Source of the DNA: Pseudoscleropodium purum
Taxonomy: Eukaryota > Streptophyta > Bryopsida > Hypnales > Brachytheciaceae
DNA length: 64,000 nucleotides
Reading direction: 5' to 3'
Assembly: GCA_963969395.1 (NCBI GenBank)
Contig: OZ017805.1
Coordinates: 3,968,001-4,032,000, forward strand
Part shown: piece by piece, positions 45,590 through 57,399 of the stretch
Layout of the letters: every line of letters begins with the position of its first letter
Numbering within the stretch: position 1 is the stretch's first letter
Translations under genes and position numbers: made by a program
The notes under the pieces: model-generated
What the model was told of the DNA's origin: nothing
Database searches by the model: none
What the model saw: only the letters and a program-made list of their open reading frames with translations

Positions 45590-47690
45590 TAGGCTATTGG
45601 TGTAGTGGATGCCCAATTCCAACACCACAAGCAAAAACCGCCATAATTGATGGATAGTGGGCTAAGTATCACTGATGTAGTTCAGAGACTCATCCATAAC
45701 ATGATACCCGCCGTCAAAGCAAAACCTTAGATGGATCCATTCTATAAATGGGCCACCTTTTCTTGGCTCCCTTTCTAAAATATACTACCTAAAAATTTGC
45801 CATTATTTTTAAGGTTTCAATTAGAATCAACACTAAAAAGCTCTAATATGAGTAATATTAAGTAGTCAAGCTCCAAAATCTAATGTAATAAGAAAGACTA
45901 GCCAAATAAATCCACACATTTCATTTCCTATTTTATAGAAACTAGGTGATTTCATGCACTAACAATTGTATAACTTTTAATAATATCATCCACTCTCCAA
46001 AAGAGCTCTTTATAGTCGGCTCTAGCTAAATATGAGGACATTGACCTAGGTGGCATTAGACAACCATCAATCTGACACTCTATTTTGTTGAGTGATATTC
46101 TTGCTAAGCCTAGAAATTCTCCCTGCAAAGGATTCATTCAAGTCAAGTCATGTAAGTATGTAATACCTTCAATGTTGAGCATAGTTGCTACTACAAGAAT
46201 GGATAAATTTCTATATATTCTTGTCAAAAAATAAATGAAGATTCCAATGCAGCAAATAATGTAATGTTTGGATAACGTAAGCAAAACTTGTAATCAAATA
46301 TAACTTTAGATCAATATCAATCTATAATCACAAAATAAACTTATCTACTATAAAGTTACATCAATAAGATAGTAGTAAATTACTGTCAAGTTAATGGTGA
46401 TTTTATATTTAATTAATAGCCCTCATTATAATATCTAGTTAATGTAAAGGCAAGAACATTAAGTTAGTAACAAATAAGTCAGTTCCACTAATAGAAACTC
46501 AATATGAGGACTACATGAATCTATTGCCTAATTGCTTAGGGCTTGTAGATCCGACAAGGATATTATGTGCAGAGAGTAGGGACAAAAGCTTGGAGAGACA
46601 CTCACCCGTGCGCCTAGAGTGTCTTCAACGATTAAATTCAACCATTTGTCAAACAACTTAGCAGCAAGAAACATCAAGTCTTCATTCCAGAAAGGACTAA
46701 TACTCCTCACTGACCATGGCCTTGTTTGTAGCATTTGGTATGGACCAACGTGGGCTCTAACAAACTAGATCACATTCACAATTTCAAAGATACGGTCAAC
46801 TAAAAATTTGAGGCCCAAATCTCGTCTCAAGCTTAATTTAATTGGTTTGTAGTAGTTCATATGGGAACTATTTTTTGTTGATTTTTAATTTTATCTTGTG
46901 ATCAACACATACAAAACTCATCACAAATCTTTTGATTGGCAAATACTTTTCATAGGAAATTGAGAGCCTCAAAGGCATACTAGTTTAGGAGGGCATCTTT
47001 TATCAATTCCAACTAGATCTTGAGCTTCAAAGACATTCACCAGTAAGTACTATAGCTTTGGTGAAAAATACACCTTGGACCAAAAAATTGCATGCCCACC
47101 AGTGTCCGATTGCCATACCTTTGCAAAGGCTTCATCCACTTGCGTTCCCTACCAGATAGCAACCATAAACTCTTCTGAACGATTCATTATTCAGATATTG
47201 AGTCAATAGATTGCAAGGTAAATGTACAAGCGTTGATATAATAGGTCTTAAGCCTTGCATTACATCTATGGTAGTTTGCTTAATAAACCCCAAAGGACTC
47301 AATTGGGCCTTAGTAATTTTAGTATTTTTGAGTTTGTGAAGTTAAAAATTTCGTTTGTTTCATTTCATTTAACTCTTTGACCAACACTTTCAATGTTCTT
47401 CACTAATTCTAATCAAATATAGTTTGGCCCAATTTGATTGACAATATTCCCAATATAATCAATCAAATCTGTCATCAATGAATCAGAAAATGACATCATC
47501 AAAATTTTCCAAGTACCTTGAACTCTTCTTAGTCCAGTTTTGGCCTCCAACCAGTACCACTAGGAGGCAAGAGGTCTTTCAAGAGGCTTTTGGATTGGCA
47601 CTTCAGTTGGATCAATTATGAATCCACCTAGGAAATCATCCTTAGAGAGCTTCTCCTGTTCAACCAACCCTAGTAGAAATCAAGATGATA
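45590..47690 (-). pseudogene. MCTP (multiple C2 domain and transmembrane protein) pseudogene
   Basis: Minus strand, in family order. About 47665-47515 reads SKDDFLGGFIIDPTEVPIQK and ERPLAS*WYWLEAKTGL, the end of a C2 domain. About 47175-46990 reads EEFMVAIW*GTQVDEAF, AKVWQSDTGGHA, SKVYFSPKL*YLLVNVFEAQ and DLVG. About 46790-46590 reads FVRAHVGPYQMLQTRPWS and SISPFWNEDLMFLAAKLFDK, then IVEDTLGAR with donor GGTGAGT. About 46123-45955 reads FLGLARISLNKIECQIDG. About 45745-45590 reads IHLRFCFDGGYHVMDESLN and PTIHQLWR. These match the plant MCTP/QUIRKY/FTIP signatures (MLAVWxGTQADEAF; NPxWNEDLMFVAAEPFE; GGYHVLDES). Such proteins tether ER to plasma membrane at plasmodesmata. First and last C2 domains and the C-terminal membrane region were not found. 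In-frame stops show it is a pseudogene. Confidence 0.8.
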
Positions 47691-47699
47691 CAGTGGTCC

Positions 47700-49346
47700 C
47701 AAGTGTGATTTTCACAATCTACTTAAGTTAATAAGATCAGTGAAAAATGGGCTAAAATTTAAATTGAACTTTTGATACTTGTTATTTGTAAATACAAAAT
47801 ATTTTTTGAAGTGATCTTGCCAAATTTGTCTATAATTGTGAATACAAGAATGTTGCTTATTTACATTGTTATCAAGTAATTTCAGAGAAAAACCTGGATT
47901 GACATGCCAATAAAGAAGTAGTACATGACCAACATGAGCTTATTGCATCCCAAATAGTCAATTCCAAAATTCTACTTTGAATATTATCTATCCCCATTAC
48001 AAATGCTTGGTTCTACTCCAAATTGAAACTTTAATCTTGAAGGAAGAAGCATATGATTCCAAGAAACCATACATGATGAATTTTTCGCCTCCACTTTCAT
48101 TTCTACCACTGCTTCCACTACCACCCTATCTTCCATTTCCATAACTATACAACAATTGTGTAGCAAAATCCAAAAGAACAAAAGTTACCACCACAAGTCT
48201 AAATCCTAAAATCTCCCTTCCAATACAAGAACAAAAATGCAATGCAATGAACAATTCAAACTAGTCACTTGACCTAATCTTTTGAAACGAATTTCTCGTG
48301 GAAAATTCAGATCTACAGCAACACATTTCGTGGATGGTGGCGCATCAGCCTATCAAGCGGGAGGGGGAGTAATGCATAATGCGGGGTGGAGAGGATTTGG
48401 CCACGTTGCCCGCATCTCCACCTTGACTGCCACAAATGGCTTGTCACACTAACTTAGTACAATCCTTTCTTTTGCTCTCTCTTCTCTCTCTTTTATTCTC
48501 TTCTAGGGAGCACTAAAATTCTCTATTTTGTTCCTTGTAGCAAGTGCTAGAAGAAGTCAAGTACTCAGATTATGACTTTGGCATAGAACCTCTTGTAAAC
48601 ACTCTCTCTCTTTTGCATCTCTTTGCCTTAGAGTTTTAAGTTGTTGAACTAGTGTCAAAGTGAGGGATTTGTGCTTGTTTTCGTAATATGTTTCTTTCCA
48701 AGTGGTGAAGGAAAGTTAGTTGTCTATTAAAGTAGCACTTGAAGGATCTTCCACACTTTTTAACTTACATTGTGGGACTAGGACTTATTAACCTAGCTTA
48801 GTTTGCAGGGATTAGTACTTCTCTTGCAACCATTACTATTCAAAATCTAAGCTTTGGGTGGATTATCCATTATGGCTATGGCAATTGATTCATTTTAATA
48901 GGAGCGGTAGTCGTTGGTGTTGAGGTTTTGTTTTTATAGAGCTACACACAAATTGGAGTGCGACTTTCTCTAGAAGTGAGTTGGATTTGGATGTTTGAGT
49001 TGCACGCGGTAACCCTAACTAATCTCTTTTTGAATCAGGGTGTGCAATTTGGCTACAGGATTCAATCTTGGATGCAACAAAAATGGAGGCAACAATCTTG
49101 GGGTTTGAATGGGACATGGAGGAAGGTGGCGTACTAATGTTTCTAGCTGCGTAGGGGGGGAGGGATTAGATTTGTCTAGTAGATTCTAAGACACTTATCG
49201 TTCTTCTTTAAATAGGGACTTTTAGAAAAAACTAAAGTAATACTAACTACTACACCATCCATACACGAGTCTGTACCATCCATATATGAGAATGGGGGAG
49301 GTTTGTTCCTTTGATGATATTCAACTACTCTACTAAGGCTATTAAT
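47700..49346. other. No gene recognised; pyrimidine-rich tract and a short GC-richer patch
   Basis: A GC-richer patch at about 48330-48420 (GGCGCATCAGCC, GCGGGAGGGGGAG) is followed by a TC-rich tract (48465-48500, TCTCTCTTCTCTCTC). This could be a promoter/5' leader or a retroelement edge, but nothing downstream confirms either. No earlier MCTP exons were recognised here. Confidence 0.35.
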
Positions 49347-49571
49347 CACTATAAAAAAACCTTATTTTAGGTGATGGATTGACATCAAAAGGAATGGATT
49401 TTAGGTGATATCTAAAGTGACATAAAAAAGACAAATCCATGTTTTTGTATCAACAATGATGTCCATTGATGTGACATTAGACATCATTGTTGACATAAAA
49501 ACATGGGTTTTTTTTTATGTCACCTAAAATCCGTTCCTTTTGACATCAATAAACTTTGGTTTCTCATAGTG
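49347..49571. mobile_element. 225-bp foldback MITE with CACTA-type ends
   Basis: It begins CACTATAAAAAAACC and ends (reverse-complemented) CACTATGAGAAACC. Almost the entire length is an inverted repeat: AAAAGGAATGGATTTTAGGT is mirrored by ACCTAAAATCCGTTCCTTTT, and CAACAATGATGTC by GACATCATTGTTG, around a short loop near 49460. Flanking triplets AAT and TAT are not identical. The RNA would form a long hairpin. No coding capacity. Confidence 0.8.
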
Positions 49572-52500
49572 TATTTTGTTAGTGTGAAAGTCTAGAGCAA
49601 ATAGTACATTGAGTAACTCATTGAAATTAATTGAACATTATAAAATTGTTGGTTGTGCTAGCTTCAGAATATGCATGTTTTAGCCTATGCTTTCTTCTTT
49701 TCTACAAATTGATTGAATCAAGATAATTGAGTGGTAATTTATTTGGATGCAAGTATTCTCTATTTGTGCTGCACTAAATGAATGATGGACTCGATGATTG
49801 TGTAGAAATTAGGCTTGTGATTAACGATTACACTTGATGCAAGGTTGAATTTGGAGAGAAGGGAGGGAAATTTGTGGATCCTGTAAATGAGAGTGTGGGT
49901 CAATATGTTGCATCATGTAGAAGTGCAGCTCAAAAAATGGGAGTGAGTAACAATGACCTCTAGACCTCAATCCAACATCAACTAGCTTGGCAAACAACCT
50001 TCCATACGTAAGAGACTCACGAGTTTAACTTGTTGTGCCGATATTTGTTCAAAAGAATAGTTCTTGTCTTATAAAAGTTGAATGTTGCTATGATGTTGCA
50101 TGATTGGTTAGTTGTTATGCTCCCATTGAATTAATTTTGTTTGACTTTGGGAACATTTGAGGAGTTAGCAACCGTTGGAGAATGAAAGTCTTGTGGTGTA
50201 TTTTTACACAAGTAGAAAACTCACCTACAAGTGGTATTCTAGAAAAACTAGCTTCGAGACAATTGTCAGGATTTACGTTAAAAACATCCTTAAATAGCAT
50301 TGAATTGGTAGATTTTAATGCTTCTAGGTTTTCTTGAAATGGTAACTCTTATAGGTGGTTTCTACTAATGTCTTTCTAAAATTCAAGAGTGTAATTTTTA
50401 TTGGTCTTTGAATGAGAGATTGTAGGGATGGAATGCATCTTAGTTCTCAAGGGAGTATTGTGATGCTGGAAGAGCTAATCAAAGTGTTGAAAGATGCATC
50501 CTAGCAGCCTAGCTTGCATTATGATGCAATGCTTGAAGACTTTTCTGAGCCCTCTATTTACATGACAATCCATCCCTAAGGACTATTTTGTCCTTCGAAC
50601 ATTTGACTCAATTGTTCTTGTAGACTGTTCTACCTTTAGTTTGAATGGGGCTACCATGTATGCATGATTTAAAAAACGAGATTGTAACAAGGTTGAAAAG
50701 AAGAAATTCATGTAAATATATGAGTGTATAGATCTTGGTTCCCAAGTTCTTGGTTACGTATTGAGAATAGAGCCAAAGCTAGTACAAATGTTTAGCTTGT
50801 CGACTTAATATTAATTCTTACCAACCTTTCTCAATGACATTGCTAGATTAATTTTCTTGATCTTGTCTTTGTACTTACAATTGATCTATTGAGTGGGAAG
50901 TATAGGTGTATCGAGGTGCTTTGCAGCTTGTGTGGAATTTTGTGAGAAATCTCAACTTTTGCTTGTGTTTTCATAGTTTCAAGCTTGAATTGTTTCTTGC
51001 AATTTAGACTATTTGGCCAATCGATATAAGTATTCACTTGGTTTGTCTTTTTATAGTTGTCTCTTCTTTACCTTAGAGTTGGATGGTCGGGGATCCCACC
51101 AATTAGAGACTCTCTAGCTCTACCTAGTGATTAGTTGTGGTTGTGGTTTGTTCTTGATTATGAAGCCCTCTATGAGGTAAATCACAATTGCTTTATTATG
51201 GTTTCTATTTAATTCTTATTTTGTAGTCATACTAGACCAATATTCAGGCCACTCCTCTTTTAAGTCAATACGTAGTTGTGTTCTTGCTCCCCAAACATGC
51301 ATCTACTCCAGATTTCCTTAAATTCTTCAATGTTCTTTATTAAAGTTCTTGATGTCTAGCTATGAATATATTTTCCTTTGTGTATAAAGGCTTACCATCA
51401 CAGATAGAGAAAATTGATCGCAAGTTTTTTGCACATAGTTATTCCAAATGCTCTAGCACTCTCACATCAAACAACAATACTAGTAGCAATTTTGCCTCTA
51501 GATCATTAGTTTTAAGAATTGAGATGGAAGAAACTAATTGTTTGACTCCAACAACAGATTTTAGCCTCCCATCTAGGGGTGGTTTTTGCATTGATACTGA
51601 TGATGGTCCACAATATCTGGTTTGTTTATTTTATTAAGTTCACTTTTGTCACGTTCTTATCCTCTAAAGTCCGTACTCTGAGTCTCTAACTTATAACAAT
51701 GCTCAACCATGCTTGACCAACTTACAATGTTTCTGTTGCATTGAGTCTTCACATTTGGGTTAAAGTTTTGTGACCATATATCTTCTTCAACTTCTGAAAT
51801 TTGTCCATGGTCACAAAACTATCTACTCAAGTTGTTTTGCATTTTATGGTTTGTAGAATTCCTCATGTCATCCGAAGAGTATAATATGCAATGAATGTTG
51901 ACGAGAGGGTTGATAGTGTGCAAATAGCAAATACTTGGGATGGCATGGATGCATAAGTGGATACTATTTGGTTAGTGTGCACAATATATGTCTCAGGCAA
52001 AAAGGATGCCCTAGCATTCATATTTTTTGGAGTATTTTAAAATAGGCTATTGTATACACCTTTAAGATAAATTTAAATACTAAAAATAGGTATACAAGAT
52101 TTTATAAGCAAGAAAACTAAATTATTATCAAATCTCAAGGAAATAAATATTTTAATGGTTTAATTAGTAAAAAAGAAGAAAAAGAATTGTTAATCTATAA
52201 CACCAGATTCTTTAGAGATGAACCTAAATACTCAAAGCACTGAAGCACCTAAAAATCCACCACAATAATATTTTACATGTCTTAAAGTGCAAGTTGAAAG
52301 AAGCTTAATTTATAGACTTTTATACCACAAAAATTAGCTATTTTTAGAATTCCTTGAGATAATAGTTAGAAGTGTATAACTAAAACCATTTTCTTTAAAT
52401 TTAAGTTCTAAATTCATTTTTTGGAGTATTATTTTGTTCTATAAAATCGAAAATTAGAAAATGTACAAAATTTGGGGGCTACTTTTGAATAGTAAAACAT

Positions 52501-53810
52501 TTTCTAAATATTCTCCCAAGAAAAGGTGTATAATAGTCATGAATACCTTGTTTATAAATTTTGAGTCATTTGGAGCAAGAATGCAAAAATTATGGCTACA
52601 AAACAAATCAACTAAAGACATGTGATAAAAAGTAGTAGAGGTGTTTTTGCAATCACCTCAAAGACAGTTAAAATTAAATGGACAAGAGTATAATGTGGGC
52701 ATATTGGAACATATTTAGGTGTATGTACTTTGAATCCTTGGAGGACCATAAGAGATTATCTACAATATTTATACAAATATGCAATGTTTTTTTGTGGGGA
52801 ATTAAACCTTCTTGGTATGATTTGCATACTCTTGAAGGTATTCTCAATTCTTCAAGTCACATTGTCCCCATTGGGTCAAATCAGATTTTTGGCAAGTTAT
52901 TGTAACCTTTGTTTTTGTTCATTTTTAGAGAAAATTCCCACAATATACAAATTGTGATTACCTTTGTGGGCCTATAATTTTTTATTTAAAATGTTGCCCA
53001 AAAGAAAAAGTTGTACCAAAGAAAGTCTAAAAATGAACTAAATAGGCAACACCAAAAAAATGCAAAATATCAAAATAAGTTCTAATTCTTTTTTAACTAA
53101 AATTTTATATTTTTCTATACATGTGAAGCTTTCATTTGTCCTATTTAGACTAATAATGATAAAGTTAAGGAGAATCTTGTTTTTTAGGCAATTTGAGTAT
53201 TTTATTAAAAAACAAACCTTGTAGAATCCATTTCTGAATTCAATTTTGACAATTCTTCATGATTGTCAAAATATAAAATGTTGTGTTTGCTTGCTAAAAA
53301 AATCTCACTATCTTGTTGCTATTGGAATTATTCTCATCATATTGGGATTATTGTCTTTTTATCCCATCTTGGCGCTATTAACAATTTACTAATGCTTCTT
53401 TCAATTCTAGACCTAATTCTACTTAAATTAGTTCTATCTAATTTAATAAAGTTTGCAAATCAAGTGTACTTTGTTTGAATCTTTTTTTCTAGACTTTGAA
53501 CTCAAATCTTCAACATACAAAATCTTAATTCAAAGGAAGTGCAAGAAAATTGCATAAATTGTGGTCAAAATCATCAAAACTTGCAGGCCAATGTTAAAGA
53601 AATTTTGTTTTTACAGATTTGATTGCTAATATCTTCCAATCCATACCATCATACTTCATAAAATTTTAACTAATTAAGCTAAGACAATTGAAGTACAAGA
53701 TGGTACAGTTAGATTACATTTTTTTAAAATTTTCTTTGGTGAATGCATCAAAAATGGCACTTTTAAATAGCTTTTCACATGAAAATGGCCTTGGGACTTT
53801 AGGGATTAAA
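49572..53810. other. Long stretch with no gene recognised
   Basis: About 4.2 kb. A 91-codon plus frame at 51362-51637 has ordinary composition (SQIEKIDRKFFAHSY) but no stop-free extension or recognisable motif. From 52000 on the sequence is very AT-rich. No terminal repeats or tandem arrays were noticed. Confidence 0.4.
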
Positions 53811-53811
53811 A

Positions 53812-54040
53812 GGCTGAGTATTGGAGGCGGGTATTAAGGTCCGATGTTAGAGTTGGATATCAAGGTCGAGTATCAACCTTAGGTATTAAATCAATATTAG
53901 GGTTGGGTATCGGTATCTTGGTATTGAGGTCGGATACTAGGGTTGGACATCAACCACAAATATATGGATTAGGTATCTACGATGAGTATATGAAGGCAAC
54001 ACAATATCGGTAACCTCCCAGTTATTGTCAAGGTCGGGTA
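53812..54040 (+). repeat. Short-period repeat around GGTATYAAGGTCGG
   Basis: Words such as GGATATCAAGGTCGAGTATC, GGTTGGGTATCGGTATC and GAGGTCGGATACTAGG recur with roughly 14-20-base spacing, giving an irregular minisatellite. Confidence 0.6.
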
Positions 54041-54877
54041 TCGGAGAAGAATGTCGACACTAGGATTTAGCTCCCATTCCAATTTTGGCATTTGTGCTAT
54101 TTTGGCTCCCATTCCAGTTCTAGTGTTTTGGAGTTTGTGTTGTATTTCGGTGCATCGGGGATGAGATTTTGTAGTTTGTTTTGAGTCATAGGTGTATTAG
54201 TTCCAATGAATGATCTTGCAAAGTAACACCCGGATCAATTGTTGCAATTCTAATTTTGGTTCATTTCAATGTGCTTTGGGATAAAACACTATAGAAAGAT
54301 TACACATTTGAATTGATTTTGAAATGTCTGCCACTTTTTTTACTGGTTGAATTTCATTGGTAGGATTTGCAATACTATGTTTACAATTTTAAAGTTTTGA
54401 TCTTTCATATTTTCATTGTTATATTGGTAGGCTTTTATAGAGTGCAGTTTTAGTAGCCGCCAGATTTTCTTCAAAGACTATACTTGATTCAAACCAAAAT
54501 TGAGGCTTCTCGTACATTTCCAGAATTGCAATCCTCTTGAAATGAGTTGTTTGGTGTTGGTGCGCTAAGTTAGAGGTCTTCTATTATTTCCATAGGTGCC
54601 AAAGTAAGCCATTTGCCAATTTGATAACATTTTTTTGGAAAGTGTTCAGAGCATTGGTTGCATATTAGGGTTCTTAGTGGTTTGTTTTGCATTTCATTAG
54701 GTTCATTTTGGATTACTTTAGTTTTGATTAGAGTTAATTTTGATTGAGTTTGGCTTAGATATGTTTTTAATGGTACTTTCGAGGATTCTATAACAATTGT
54801 ATAGTGTTCAATTATGGTTTTGCAAGGTTTAGTTCACATTCTCTAGGCTCCCAAGGGATTTATTTATGGTTAAGTGT
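54041..54877. other. No gene recognised
   Basis: T/G-rich on the plus strand with no open frame of note. Confidence 0.4.
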
Positions 54878-54943
54878 TTAGGCTTAGGGCTTACGGCTTA
54901 GGGTTTAGAATTTAGGATTTAGGATTTAGGATTTAGGATTAGC
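54878..54943 (+). repeat. Degenerate telomere-like repeat (TTTAGGR)n
   Basis: GGCTTAGGGTTTAGAATTTA is followed by four TTTAGGA units. Plant telomeres are TTTAGGG; this short interstitial block could be a relic or an independent microsatellite. Confidence 0.55.
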
Positions 54944-54997
54944 AAAAGCCTTGAGGGTTCTATAAAGTTGTATTGAGACCCTAAAGGATTAAGTTAT

Positions 54998-55460
54998 ATA
55001 GAGATGAATCCTCCAAACTAATATTTAGAAAGTAAGAACCAAGTACACACCACCTAATCAACTTGATTCAAGTTAAACAACACAACCAACATCCTTTGAA
55101 AAACAGTTGTAGCCAAATAAGGGATTTCAAATTCAACTCAACTCAAGTTGAATCCACCAAATTAATATTGAGAAAGTAATATCCAACCAAAGACCACCTA
55201 ATCAACATGACTCAAGTTGAACAACAAAACCAATATACTTAAAAAATCATGCCTAGCCAAATATAGGTATAGGAATTCATTTCAACTCGAGTTGAAGCTG
55301 CCAAACTAATATTGAGAAAGTAAAATTCAACTAGAGCCCACCTGTTCAACTCAACTTGAGTTGAACAACAAAACCAACATACTTTAAAAATCATGCCTAA
55401 TCATATAGAGGATCCAACATTCATCTCGACTTGAGTTGACTCATCAAAAAATCTAAACCG
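54998..55460 (+). repeat. About 143-bp tandem repeat, three-plus units, each with palindromic motifs
   Basis: ATATTTAGAAAGTAA (55021), ATATTGAGAAAGTAA (about 55163) and ATATTGAGAAAGTAA (about 55308) mark units 142-145 bases apart. Each unit carries two TCAACTYRAGTTGAA-like sites; the one at about 55281-55296, TTCAACTCGAGTTGAA, is a perfect 16-bp palindrome. Confidence 0.75.
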
Positions 55461-55747
55461 TTGAGCAAGAAGAAGCTCAAATATATACCACAATCAATTT
55501 GACTTCAATTGAATAAGTGCAAACATAATCCACATCTAAAAACATAGTTTCCAAGAGATCCACTTGAATTCCGCAAAACCTTATGAACTCAATTCTATAT
55601 AAACATAACAAAAGACTTTCTATGTGCAAATATAGAACTATGGAAGAGTAGAGGACCAAACTCGAGGTAAATTTTTGACGCTTTCTAATTGTTGGTGACA
55701 AGGACCCAAAGGAGTACGGTGATGACCTCATCCTTGGAGAGTGTTGG

Positions 55748-56285
55748 CACTATAAGAAAACATGGATTTTTGAAATGTTAGAACCAATGCCAAAAAACGT
55801 GTACTTCGTGTCAACTATAATGTCTAAATTTTTTTGTTATAATTGACAAGCAAAAAATGTGGACCAAAACATGCCCTAACGTAGCTTGTCTTTGGTAAAA
55901 CGTGAAAGGATTGGGGGTAGAAGGGTATCTCCAATGTGTGACACATAGTAGGGTAGCCATTGCTACATAGGCCTTTTGGAGGGGGTATGACACATAGGAC
56001 ACCTTTTTCATCCATGAAGTGTCTTCTGACATGGAACCCTTATAAATCCAACGTGGACCCATAAAGAATCTGATGTGGTCAACATGTCAACTTGAAAATT
56101 TTAATGCTACTTTTTGAAACATCAAATTAGATACTTTTAGAGACATCAATTAGTACATACCATACCTGTAGGGCAAGGCCAACAAAAAATAATTAGTTAA
56201 AATAAATTATAAAGTAAAATAAAAACAACAAGAAAAATTATAGAATTCACCAAGAATTAAATAAAACTTACCATCTACCATCAAG
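55748..56285 (+). mobile_element. Truncated CACTA-type element end (inverted copy of 42016-42554)
   Basis: Begins CACTATAAGAAAACATGG and shares about 540 bases with the 42-kb copy in reverse orientation; similarity stops at about CATCTACC. No right terminus was found. The open minus frame 55811-56062 lies in it and corresponds to the 42308-42559 frame of the other copy only because the two copies are homologous. Confidence 0.6.
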
Positions 56286-56649
56286 AGAATTTTTGAAACA
56301 TCCTATTCATTATTTTAGGAGTTTCCTATGAAAATGGGAGTCTTAGGAACGACTCTAAAGTATGGATTTGAAAAAATTCTCTATTAATAATTACCTAAAA
56401 GTATTGCAATAACAAAGAAGCTACATATTTAAATGCAAAATACATGAAGTGTAAGCAATGAGTCCTAAAATCTTTATAGAAAATTTTGATATCCATCAAA
56501 TATACACATATTGGATGTATGTACTAAATCCTATTGGTCATATAATACATACTGCTCAAAGATTGTGTTGAAGGCATCACCACCACTACAAGAGGATTGC
56601 GTTGAAGGAAGTAGCTACAACATCCAAAGAATGAAGCCTTGATGATAGT

Positions 56650-57144
56650 AAGGTCTTGGAACCGCTTGAGTCAAGAAAGGAAATTGCAACACAAAAACAA
56701 CAAGAGTGCAAACTTTGCATAATCTAACTCTACCTCTTCCTCGAGATGTACTTTCACACGCCACAGTGTGCAAAGAACAATGTATGAGTGTACATCTCAA
56801 GAAAGAGGTCTGAGTTTGATTATATAATTTCTGCATTGTTGTTCTTTTCATATTGTGTCTCCATTATTGACTCAAGTGGTTTCAAGACCTTGTTGGCACC
56901 TTGGTGGTAATCAAATCTTTAAACCACCAGGGCCAATAATGGAGACACAATTTGGGGAAAATAAATACAAATTTGTAGATTCAACTTTCACCTCCTTTGT
57001 GAGAAGTACTTTCATACACCACAATGTCCACAGAGCAATGTATAAGTGTACTTCTCAAGAAGAAGGTGAAAGTTGAATCTACAAATATATACTTATTTTT
57101 TCCAAATTCTCTCTCAACAATTGACCTCGACAATTTAAAGACCT
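56650..57144. repeat. Two adjacent long hairpins made of four copies of one ~110-bp module
   Basis: Hairpin 1: the arm from AAGGTCTTGGAACCGCTTGA (56650) pairs with the complement ending near 56892, with inner stem ACCTCTTCCTCGAGATGTAC against GTACATCTCAAGAAAGAGGT. Hairpin 2: the arm 56917-57015 pairs with 57042-57144, with inner stem TTGTAGATTCAACTTTCACC matched exactly by its complement at 57065-57084. The arms of both hairpins are alignable with each other, so four copies lie in alternating orientation. A small GGTGGT/ACCACC stem lies between them. Such loci can be young MIRNA or siRNA precursors, or simply nested inverted duplications. The small frames on both strands here are reflections of the repeat. 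Confidence 0.75.
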
Positions 57145-57399
57145 GCTTATTACATTCACTCAATGGACACTATAGTTTTGTCATTCCAACATCCTATTTA
57201 CAATGGTGTAGATGCCTACAACACTTTCTTTGCACAAGCTACATATTGCTAATACATTTGTCATCATTGAGAATGTATATAAGGATTTTAGGCTTCACAA
57301 TAGTCTAATTCTACAAGTGCATCCTATTCTTTCAAAGAATGAAAGTATTATAGGTATACCCTACTCCTCAACTTCTCTATTGCTGCAAATATCTCCGGT

